From positions 1-30,378 of the forward strand of contig JAISDP010000267.1 of the NCBI GenBank assembly GCA_031264715.1: a DNA stretch of 30,378 nucleotides, in the 5' to 3' direction. Of this stretch, positions 1 through 5,960 are shown in pieces (within the stretch, counting starts at the first letter, position 1; each line of letters opens with the position of its first letter). Both the position numbers and the translations under genes were made by a program. The notes under the pieces were generated by a model. The model searched no databases and was not told the DNA's origin. It was given only the letters and a program-made list of their open reading frames with translations. Origin of the DNA: Bacteroidales bacterium. GTDB taxonomy: Bacteria > Bacteroidota > Bacteroidia > Bacteroidales > UBA4181.

Positions 1-41
1 TTCAAATCGGCTATCGGTATATTTTTAAATTGCTGACCCAT
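1..41 (-). CDS. Possible N-terminus of a gene running off the left edge
   Basis: An ATG on the minus strand at 41 opens a frame that stays open to the window edge and would begin MGQQFKNIPIADL. Only 13 codons are visible, so no family can be named. The only support is context: a TAnnTTTG-type box lies about 30 bases upstream and a terminator-like hairpin stands further upstream, which fits the start of a new transcription unit. It could equally be a chance open stretch. Confidence 0.3.
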   Translation of the reverse strand, partial: MGQQFKNIPIADL

Positions 42-71
42 ATTTATTTAATATTATACGATTATTGACAG

Positions 72-100
72 CAAATGTACATGAAAATCTTCAATGTACA
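72..100 (-). promoter_or_regulatory. Candidate promoter -7 box overlapped by a dyad
   Basis: On the minus strand, positions 79-72 read TACATTTG, matching the Bacteroidetes -7 consensus TAnnTTTG. They lie about 30 bases before the ATG at 41. No clear -33 element was found at the usual distance. An inverted repeat, TGTACAT (76-82) and ATGTACA (94-100) with an 11-base spacer, overlaps the box. That layout suits a repressor or activator site. What is seen is the box and the dyad; their function is inferred. Confidence 0.35.
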
Positions 101-106
101 CACAGA

Positions 107-139
107 CGGATAAAAATTGGGGGCAATTGACATTCCCCC
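107..139 (-). terminator. Rho-independent-type terminator on the minus strand
   Basis: Positions 119-123 are GGGGG and 135-139 are CCCCC, separated by 11 bases. Read on the minus strand, the stem is followed by AATTTTTAT, a short U tract in RNA. It stands about 180 bases downstream of the secreted HAD phosphatase gene, beyond the IS110 remnant, and would end that transcript before the next unit starts. Confidence 0.5.
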
Positions 140-196
140 TTATGCCATAACCTGATGATTATTACCTTTGTATAGAACCAAAAACCAAAGACGGCA

Positions 197-304
197 ATGA
201 GGACATCAGGATTGGACGTGTACACCGACAGGATATTTTGTGCGATTTACAGCGGGAAAGGATATTCGGAAATAACAGGGTACGAAACAATGACAGGCAA
301 TAAG
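197..304 (+). pseudogene. Remnant of an IS110-family transposase N-terminus
   Basis: About 36 codons on the plus strand begin MRTSGLDVYTDRIFCAIYSG. This resembles the start of IS110/IS1111 transposases, whose RuvC-like DEDD domain opens with a G-[IL]-D-V-x-K-D pattern followed by a short beta strand. Here the lysine is replaced (GLDVYTD). The similarity stops around residue 36 and the frame then runs antisense into the 3' end of the HAD gene, so everything downstream (remaining DEDD residues and C-terminal domain) is gone. It is the only trace here pointing along the plus strand. The assignment rests on a short segment recognised by eye. Confidence 0.45.
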
Positions 305-318
305 ATACGTTTTTTGTT

Positions 319-1245
319 TTATTTCGGATTCTCTTTATTCTTCCGTATTTTCCAGTCGGCGGTATGGAAATGTACGGAAGGGTCGGTTACGTCGTTACAC
401 TTGACAATCAGGGCGCCTTCCTTTTCCCAGTATGATTTTACGGTATATCCGCTCATTGGGCCGTCTTCGGGTCCGCGAACCGTTTCGTCGTCGGGGTTCA
501 CCACCATTCTAAGGCCGCAGGATTCGTTGATCATATCCATGTCGCCGCGGCTGTTTCCGCCTACAATCAGCGGTTTTGCCTTGATGAATGTTTCGATGGC
601 GGTTGCCTTGCCGTCGTCCTGCGGTATGGGGGGGATGATCTCGCCGGTGGTACGTCCGCGCGCTATCACGCATTTGGCGCCTACCACCTGCGTCACGGGA
701 ATACCAAGTTCTTCGGACACAAACTTCTGGTAAAGCAGTTCGGGCGAAGCGGTCAGTATCCACACTTCAAAGCCGTACGCTTTCAGGTTGGCAATAAATT
801 CCTTCATTTCGGGATACATCTTCCCGCGGTACGCCCGGTGATAACAATCGGCGCCCATCAGCTCGATTTCTTCGGGCGAGAGGCCGGCCAGGAAATGGAT
901 GCGGTCTTCCACGTAACGTTTCCCTACGTTGTCGCCGTTCCTGACCATCGCCTGGAGGATGGCCAGCTTCTCTTTTGCCGCCTTGTCCGTGCGGCTTTTG
1001 TACGCTTCGTCGGCATAGCGGTAGAGCGCTTCGTCGGCGAGGTAGTGCGGCGCCTGCCCGAAGACGGTGCCGTCGCAATCGAACACGGCTACCTTCCGGG
1101 TGGTGGTGACGAGGGTGGAATTGAGAAAACTCTCGATCCTGCTGTTGACCTCCTGCGGCCAACCGTTGATCCGGCGGTATGTTTGCGCATCGACCCATGC
1201 AGCGCCGGCAAGTACAAGCGCAATAACTGTTAAAATCCTTTTCAT
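319..1245 (-). CDS. Secreted HAD-superfamily phosphatase
   Basis: A 308-residue protein with a signal peptide (residues 1-20, ending WVDA before QTYRR), so it probably acts in the periplasm. Haloacid dehalogenase motif I is D56-C-D58-G-T, with the nucleophile and general acid/base aspartates present. Motif II is in ILTASPE and motif IV in VGGNSRGDMDM. The long insert between motifs I and II looks like the helical cap of phosphoserine-phosphatase-like enzymes (PF12710 type), some of which act on phosphocholine or similar small phosphomonoesters. It starts 3 bases after the glpT stop, so the two are almost surely cotranscribed. It may remove phosphate from products of glycerophosphodiester breakdown outside the cytoplasm, but the substrate is not shown by sequence. 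Family assignment is firm; role is inferred. Confidence 0.85.
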   Translation of the reverse strand: MKRILTVIALVLAGAAWVDAQTYRRINGWPQEVNSRIESFLNSTLVTTTRKVAVFDCDGTVFGQAPHYLADEALYRYADEAYKSRTDKAAKEKLAILQAMVRNGDNVGKRYVEDRIHFLAGLSPEEIELMGADCYHRAYRGKMYPEMKEFIANLKAYGFEVWILTASPELLYQKFVSEELGIPVTQVVGAKCVIARGRTTGEIIPPIPQDDGKATAIETFIKAKPLIVGGNSRGDMDMINESCGLRMVVNPDDETVRGPEDGPMSGYTVKSYWEKEGALIVKCNDVTDPSVHFHTADWKIRKNKENPK

Positions 1246-1248
1246 CCG

Positions 1249-2670
1249 TTATTTATTTATATGTGTATTTTTATTTTGACTGATCTCCCGGTTCATGTCC
1301 GGCTGATTTTTCTTTTCGCGGTAAGCGCGCTGTTCCTGCCGGTGCGTCAGCGCCATCAGCAGGATGGATACTATGCAGCTCGCGATGAGCAGTTCGAAGC
1401 CGGAGTCCCAGCCGTACGTCTGCGCCACCTTGCCCATGACGATGTTGGCCAGGATGGACGTTCCGAAGAAATATCCGAAGAAGCCCGTTAACCCGGCCGA
1501 TGTTCCCGCGGCATTTTTGGGCGACAGGTCCAGCGCATGTACGCCGATGAGCATTACCGGCCCGTAGATCAGGAAGCCGATAGCTACCAGGGCGATGCTG
1601 TCGACCAGCTTGCTGTCCGCATTTTGCCAGTATACGAAAACCGCCGCCATTACCAGGGTCATGAAAATGATGGTTGTGATGGCGCGCTTGCCCTTGAATA
1701 CCGCGTCGCTGATCCATCCGCAAAGGATAGTTCCGGGGATGGCCGCCCATTCGTACAGCGAGTAAGCAAAACCGATCTCCTTGATGTTATAGCCTTTCAC
1801 TTCGCTCAGGTAGGTGGGCGCCCAGTCGAGCACGCCGTACCGGACAAAATAAACGAAAGCGTTGGCCAAAGCCACAATCCACAGGATTCTATTGGGAAAG
1901 ACATATTTGAAAAAGATGTCTTTGGTTTTCAGTACGGTTTCCGATTTTTCGCTGTAATTGGGCGGATAATCGTTGCGGTATTCTTCAATGCCCGGCAGTC
2001 CGCACGATTGCGGCGTGTCCCGGATCAGAAGCCAGGCGATCAATGCGACTAAGGCGGCAATGGCGGCAGGAAGCCAGAAAATGCCCAGCATCTGCGAAAG
2101 TCCGGCGGAAAACCCCAGCGACAGTGCGAAGGTAACGCCCCAGGCTGTGATCACTCCCACCAGTCCGCCGCCCACATTGTGCGCCACATTCCAGAAGGAC
2201 ATCTTTGTGCCGCGTTCCTTTACCGAGAACCAGTGCGTCATCACCCGTCCGCAGGGAGGCCAGCCCATCCCGCCAAACCAGCCGATAAGGAACTGGAAAA
2301 GCGCCATCATCGCGATGTTGGACACGCCAAACGCTGTTCCGGCCAGCATGGTAGCCGCCGATGCAAGTATTAACCCTAATGCCAGGAATTTCCGGGCGTC
2401 GCTGCGGTCGGATATTCCGCCCATAACGAATTTGGAGATGCCGTAGGCGGTGGCATTGAATGCGAAGGCAAAGCCGAGTTCCGACTTGTCGAATCCCAGT
2501 GTTTGCAGATAAGGCATGGCCAGCGAAAAGTTTTTCCTGACAAGGTAATATGCCGCATAGCCGAGGAATATACCCAGGAAGACCTGTAGCCGAAGCCTTT
2601 TGCAGGTTCCGTCGATCTTTTCCGGGGATAACCTTTCCCTGTATGGCGGCGGCGCTAATGGATTTTTCAT
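1249..2670 (-). CDS. glpT: Glycerol-3-phosphate:phosphate antiporter GlpT
   Basis: A 473-residue, 12-helix major facilitator of the organophosphate:phosphate antiporter (OPA) family, importing glycerol-3-phosphate in exchange for phosphate across the inner membrane. Similarity to Escherichia coli GlpT is recognisable through most of the length, for example YYLVRKNFSLAMPYL near residue 41, FVMGGISDRSDARKF near 81 and RDTPQSCGLPGIEEYRNDYP near 217. The substrate-binding residues of GlpT are conserved: Arg45, His164 in NVAHNVGGG, and Arg277 in FVRYGVLDW. The C-terminal tail is charged. It is followed directly by the secreted HAD phosphatase. Upstream lie a promoter-like sequence, an EEP relic and the 21-bp repeat array, which separates it from the G1P dehydrogenase cluster. 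It is the most securely named carrier here. Confidence 0.93.
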   Translation of the reverse strand: MKNPLAPPPYRERLSPEKIDGTCKRLRLQVFLGIFLGYAAYYLVRKNFSLAMPYLQTLGFDKSELGFAFAFNATAYGISKFVMGGISDRSDARKFLALGLILASAATMLAGTAFGVSNIAMMALFQFLIGWFGGMGWPPCGRVMTHWFSVKERGTKMSFWNVAHNVGGGLVGVITAWGVTFALSLGFSAGLSQMLGIFWLPAAIAALVALIAWLLIRDTPQSCGLPGIEEYRNDYPPNYSEKSETVLKTKDIFFKYVFPNRILWIVALANAFVYFVRYGVLDWAPTYLSEVKGYNIKEIGFAYSLYEWAAIPGTILCGWISDAVFKGKRAITTIIFMTLVMAAVFVYWQNADSKLVDSIALVAIGFLIYGPVMLIGVHALDLSPKNAAGTSAGLTGFFGYFFGTSILANIVMGKVAQTYGWDSGFELLIASCIVSILLMALTHRQEQRAYREKKNQPDMNREISQNKNTHINK

Positions 2671-2716
2671 TGATATAAACTATTTAAATTATATTTTTTT
2701 ACTTTCAATAAAACCG

Positions 2717-2744
2717 CAAAGGTTCAAATAAATTTGATCTAAAC
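2717..2744 (-). promoter_or_regulatory. Candidate promoter for glpT
   Basis: On the minus strand, AACCTTTG (2724-2717) differs by one base from TAnnTTTG. A GTTT (2744-2741) lies 16 bases further upstream, near the -33 position. The surrounding 80 bases are very AT-rich. Transcription would start about 40 bases before the glpT ATG, letting glpT and the HAD gene be expressed independently of the genes beyond the repeat array. The match is imperfect. Confidence 0.25.
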
Positions 2745-2763
2745 GGTCATATTTTTTTGTTTT

Positions 2764-2890
2764 TTATTCTTATCCGGTCATGGTATCCTTCGGAAAGGAT
2801 ATTCATGCCCGAACCTTCGAAACCGAATGTGCCGCGACCGGTAAAGGCTGCTTTCATTTGCCGGTTTGAAAGGATTGCCTGATGCCTCGA
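2764..2890 (-). pseudogene. Relic of an endonuclease/exonuclease/phosphatase-family gene
   Basis: Read on the minus strand, this stretch encodes HQAILSNRQMKAAFTG, then RGTFGFEGSGMNILSEGYH without a stop. It lines up with residues 94-129 of the intact EEP enzyme at 12183-13133 (QEVL...F-x-G-x-G-x-FGFEG-x-x-M...EGYH). The catalytic glutamate position (QEVL) is alanine here, no start or downstream domain remains, and a stop follows shortly after. The upstream side of the relic ends where the 21-bp array begins. I read it as a decayed paralogue whose 5' part was replaced or pushed away by the array. The identical motif order makes chance unlikely, but the fragment is only about 45 codons. Confidence 0.55.
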
Positions 2891-2902
2891 TAACGGACAA
2901 TT

Positions 2903-4984
2903 TTATCCTGTTCCCGAAGTTTTCCGCTCACTGTCCGGATTTTCCCCGGACGTCCGGGAATTTTCCCCGTACCTCCGGGAATTTCTCCCGTCCTTCCGGG
3001 AATTTCTCCCGTACCTCCGGGAATTTCTCCCGTCCTTCCGGGAATTTCTCCCGTCCTTCCGGGAATTTTCTCCGTCCCTCCGAGAATTTTCTCTCGTACC
3101 TCCGAGAATTTTCTCCGTCCCTACGAGGATTTTCTCCGTCCCTCCGAGAATTTTCTCCGTACCTCCGAGAATTTTCTCCGTACCTTCGAGAATTTTCATC
3201 GTACCTCCGAGAATTTCTTCCGTACCTCCGAGAATTTTCCTCGTACCTCCGAGAATTTTTCCCGGACGTCCGAGAATTTCTCTCGTCCCTACGAGAATTT
3301 TCTCCGTCCCTCCGAGAATTTTCTCCGTCCCTACGAGAATTTTCTCCGTCCCTACGAGAATTTCTTCCGTCCCTACGAGAATTTCTCTCGTCCCTCCGAG
3401 AATTTTCCCCGTACCTCCGAGAATTTCTCTCGTCCCTCCGAGAATTTTCTCCGTCCCTCCGAGAATATTTCTCGGACCTCCGAGAATTTTCCCCGTCCCT
3501 ACGAGAAGTTTCCTCGTCCCTACGAGAATTTCTCTCGTCCCTACGAGAATTTTCTCCGTCCCTACGAGAATTTCTCTCGTCCCTACGAGAATTTTCTCCG
3601 TCCCTACGAGAATTTCTTCCGTCCCTCCGAGAATTTTCCCCGTCCCTACGAGAATTTCTTCCGTCCCTACGAGAATTTCTTCCGTCCCTCCGAGAATTTC
3701 TCTCGTCCCTACGAGAATTTTCCCCGTCCCTCCGAGAATTTCTCTCGTCCCTCCGAGAATTTTTCTCGTCCCTCCGAGAATTTTCTCCGTACCTCCGAGA
3801 ATTTTCTCCGTACCTCCGAGAATTTCTCTCGTCCCTCCGAGAATTTTCCCCGGACGTCCGAGAATTTTCCCCGTCCCTCCGAGAATTTTCCCCGTCCCTC
3901 CGGGAATTTCTCTCGTCCCTCCGAGAATTTCTTCCGTACCTCCGAGAATTTTCCTCGTACCTCCGAGAATTTTTCCCGGACGTCCGAGAATTTTCCTCGT
4001 ACCTCCGAGAATTTCTCCCGTGCGTGTCGGAATTTTTCTGATTGTCATCGGAAGTTTCCCGATTGTCGTCTGAAATTTTCCGATTGTCATCGGAAGTTTC
4101 CCGATTGTCGTCGGAAGTTTCCCGATTGTCGTCGGAAGTTTCCCGATTGTCATCGGAAGTTTCCCGATTGTCATCGGAAGTTTCCCGATTGTCATCGGAA
4201 TTTTTCCGATTGTCATCGGAAGTTTCCCGATTGTCGTCGGAAGTTTCCCGATTGTCATCGGAATTTTTCCGATTGTCGTCGGAACTTTTCCGATTGTCAT
4301 CGGAATTTTCCCGATTGTCATCGGAATTTTCCCGATTGTCGTCGGAAGTTTTCCGATTGTCATCGGAAGTTTTCCGATTGTCATCGGAAGTTTTCCGATT
4401 GTCATCGGAAGTTTCCCGATTGTCGTCGGAAGTTTTCCGATTGTCATCGGAATTTTCCCGATTGTCGTCGGAAGTTTTCCGATTGTCATCGGAATTTTTC
4501 CGACTGTCGTCTGAATTTTTCCGATTGTCATCGGAATTTTTCCGATTGTCATCGGAATTTTTCCGATTGTCATCGGAATTTTCCCGATTGTCATCGGAAT
4601 TTTCCCGATTGTCATCGGAATTTTTCCGATTGTCGTCGGAAGTTTCCCGATTGTCGTCGGAATTTTTCTCCTACATAGGGGAATTTCTCTCCTACATGTC
4701 GGAATTTTTCTCCTACATAGGGGAATTTTTCTCCTTCGTATCGGAATTTCTCTCCTACATGTCGGAATTTTTCTCCTACATAGGGGAATTTTTCTCCTAC
4801 ATGTCGGAATTTTTCTCCTTCGTATCGGAATTTTTCTCCTACGTATCGGAATTTTTCTCCTGCATAGGGGAATTTTTCTCCTTCGTATCGGAATTTTTCT
4901 CCTGCATGGGGGAATTTCTCTCCTGCGCGCCGGCTGTTCTTTTCCCCCTTTCTGACATATATATTCCGGTACAGGCGTCTGCAC
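2903..4984 (-). CDS. Open frame across the repeat array (doubtful gene)
   Basis: From an ATG at 4984 the minus strand is open for 693 codons across the whole array, giving a very basic heptapeptide-repeat product (CRRKIPI-like, then KIPMTIG-like, then GGTREIL-like). It is codirectional with its neighbours and begins 65 bases after the NagD-like stop. Against it: no ribosome-binding sequence or signal peptide, no non-repeat domain, and any stop-free 21-bp repeat stays open on both strands. A plus-strand frame from 2866 to 5211 is broken only once. I list it because it may be annotated as a hypothetical protein, but I consider the array more likely to be a nucleic-acid structure. Confidence 0.25.
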   Translation of the reverse strand: MQTPVPEYICQKGGKEQPARRREIPPCRRKIPIRRRKIPLCRRKIPIRRRKIPIRRRKIPTCRRKIPLCRRKIPTCRREIPIRRRKIPLCRRKIPTCRREIPLCRRKIPTTIGKLPTTIGKIPMTIGKIPMTIGKIPMTIGKIPMTIGKIPMTIGKIQTTVGKIPMTIGKLPTTIGKIPMTIGKLPTTIGKLPMTIGKLPMTIGKLPMTIGKLPTTIGKIPMTIGKIPMTIGKVPTTIGKIPMTIGKLPTTIGKLPMTIGKIPMTIGKLPMTIGKLPMTIGKLPTTIGKLPTTIGKLPMTIGKFQTTIGKLPMTIRKIPTRTGEILGGTRKILGRPGKILGGTRKILGGTEEILGGTREIPGGTGKILGGTGKILGRPGKILGGTREILGGTEKILGGTEKILGGTRKILGGTREILGGTGKILVGTREILGGTEEILVGTEEILVGTGKILGGTEEILVGTEKILVGTREILVGTEKILVGTREILVGTRKLLVGTGKILGGPRNILGGTEKILGGTREILGGTGKILGGTREILVGTEEILVGTEKILVGTEKILGGTEKILVGTREILGRPGKILGGTRKILGGTEEILGGTMKILEGTEKILGGTEKILGGTEKILVGTEKILGGTRENSRRDGENSRKDGRNSRKDGRNSRRYGRNSRKDGRNSRRYGENSRTSGENPDSERKTSGTG
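2937..4030. repeat. Array block 1 (CGAGAATTTTCTC sub-family, ~52 units)
   Basis: Units look like CGAGAATTTTCTCCGTCCCTC with variable loop (TCCCTA, TCCCTC, TACCTC, TCCTTC). The leftmost units carry CGGGA with TCCCG, while later ones carry CGAGA with TCTCG, so the two arms change together. At least four units contain the perfect palindrome CGGACGTCCG (near 2949, 3262, 3850 and 3978) in place of the usual loop. On the plus strand the heptapeptide is LREFSPS-like; on the minus strand it is GGTREIL-like. Confidence 0.9.
4031..4660. repeat. Array block 2 (CCGATTGTCATCGG sub-family, ~30 units)
   Basis: Units contain CCGAT-TGTC-ATCGG or CCGAT-TGTC-GTCGG, the second keeping pairing as a U-G wobble on plus-strand RNA. 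Where the flank is TTCC/GGAA the stem extends to seven pairs. The junction with block 1 is marked by TGA instead of CGA at 4039-4041, a single C-to-T change that interrupts the plus-strand heptad frame. The plus-strand heptapeptide is SSEVSRL-like; the minus-strand one is KIPMTIG-like. Confidence 0.9.
4661..4930. repeat. Array block 3 (TTCTCCTACATAGGGGAA sub-family, ~13 units)
   Basis: Units alternate between loops TACATA, TACATG, TTCGTA, TACGTA and TGCATA flanked by TTCTCC and either GGGGAA or TCGGAA. The GGGGAA forms pair nearly perfectly with TTCTCC; the TCGGAA forms pair less well. The block ends in a GC-rich degenerate unit about 120 bases before the NagD-like gene's stop codon. The minus strand reads as GEKFRYV-type heptads in one frame. 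Confidence 0.88.
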
Positions 4985-5048
4985 AGCATCAAATCAATAC
5001 CTGTGGCGGAAAGAATGAACCGCGCCGTTTCGGGTGCGACAGGGGGAT

Positions 5049-5960
5049 TCATAACCTTGCTTCTGCGATAAGTTCACCCAACTGTTCGATGCTCTGCAAG
5101 GCAACATCCGGGCGCGGATCGGCATCCTGCGCATCAGCCAGCGTCGCTTCGCCGCTCAACACAAGAACACCGAAGGCATTAGCCTTATGTGCCATCATCA
5201 TATCGGTATAGATGCGGTCGCCCACCATGGCTACCTCGAACGGGTGCAGGCGGTGGGCATCTAATATCCCGTCCAGCATTTCGGGCTGCGGCTTCCCCAG
5301 GGTGGCGCCGGGCTTGCGTCCGGTCGCTTTTTCGAGCATGGCGCATATAGAGCCGCAATCGACCAGGATGGTTGGCTGGTCGGTGGGACACACCCAGTCG
5401 GGGTTAGTCGCCACGTAAGGTTTTCCACAGTGTATCCACCATGCGGCACGGCACAGCCGGGGGTATGCCAGGGTCATATCGAATCCCACCACCACGGCAT
5501 CCGGCTCGTCCGACGGGTCATCGGCTGTTGAGGCATAGCCTGCCTTTTCAAATTCGCCGGTCATGCTCGGCGTTCCCAGGATAAACAGTCGGGTTGCCCG
5601 CGGGTGATGCGCTTTCAGGTAAGTGATGGTCGCCTGCGCCGAAGTATACAGTTCTTCAGGCGTAGCCGGAAGTCCCATTTCCTGCATGTGCTTCAGGTAA
5701 TCGGCAACGCTTTTCGACGGGTTGTTGGTTAAAAACGAATACCCGATGCCCATTTCCTTCAAACGGCCGAGAAACGGGACGGTATACGGGAATAACGTTC
5801 CGCCCCTGTAAATGGTGCCGTCCATGTCGAGCGCCACGTGCCTGATTTTCCCGACGCGCTCCAGTAACGTTTGACGGTCGGGATATGCTGACAATTCTAT
5901 TCTGGTCATTGATGAAAATCCGGTAACTGACAATTGATCATTGGCGTATAAAACCGGCAT
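5049..5960 (-). CDS. HAD-IIA (NagD-like) phosphatase, possible glycerol-phosphate phosphatase
   Basis: A 303-residue cytoplasmic HAD hydrolase of subclass IIA (NagD/phosphoglycolate/glycerol-phosphate phosphatase type). Motif I is D45-M-D-G-T followed by IYRGG, motif II is FLTNNPSKS (76-84), motif III is the lysine of LGKPQPEML, and motif IV is MVGDRIYTDMMMA. A C2-type cap lies between motifs II and III. The start overlaps the preceding transporter's stop by one base (TGATG). A start at the internal Met18 (MTRIELS, position 5909) would give a more typical NagD length and is possible. Sitting behind G1P dehydrogenase and an OPA carrier, it probably dephosphorylates glycerol phosphate or a related overflow metabolite; the substrate is inferred from context. 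Confidence 0.88.
   Translation of the reverse strand: MPVLYANDQLSVTGFSSMTRIELSAYPDRQTLLERVGKIRHVALDMDGTIYRGGTLFPYTVPFLGRLKEMGIGYSFLTNNPSKSVADYLKHMQEMGLPATPEELYTSAQATITYLKAHHPRATRLFILGTPSMTGEFEKAGYASTADDPSDEPDAVVVGFDMTLAYPRLCRAAWWIHCGKPYVATNPDWVCPTDQPTILVDCGSICAMLEKATGRKPGATLGKPQPEMLDGILDAHRLHPFEVAMVGDRIYTDMMMAHKANAFGVLVLSGEATLADAQDADPRPDVALQSIEQLGELIAEARL

Larger units (their letters stand above)
2917..4930. repeat. 2-kb tandem array of ~95 hairpin-forming 21-bp units
   Basis: Almost perfectly periodic 21-bp units fill the gap between the NagD-like gene and glpT, with a few degenerate units at the left edge. Three consecutive blocks differ in sequence but keep the period and the core GAATTT/GAAGTT. 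Most units hold inverted arms around a short loop: TCCCG/CGGGA or TCTCG/CGAGA in block 1, CCGAT/ATCGG with loop TGTC in block 2, TTCTCC/GGGGAA in block 3. A 73-base stretch at 3207-3279 recurs exactly at 3921-3993, 714 bases (34 units) away, showing block duplication. Because 21 is a multiple of three and units lack stops, long frames stay open on both strands. No spacers or cas genes are present, so it is not CRISPR. Confidence 0.95.

Noticed and set aside
2866..4041. 391-codon plus-strand gene across block 1
   Set aside because: TTG start without a ribosome-binding site, product consists only of array heptads, and all neighbouring genes are on the other strand.
2917..4930. CRISPR array
   Set aside because: Units are directly abutting 21-mers with no unique spacers, the repeats vary gradually, and no cas genes are nearby.
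4042..5211. 389-codon plus-strand gene across block 2, block 3 and beyond
   Set aside because: It starts at TTG inside a repeat unit and its 3' part runs antisense through the NagD-like gene; openness is explained by the stop-free repeat.
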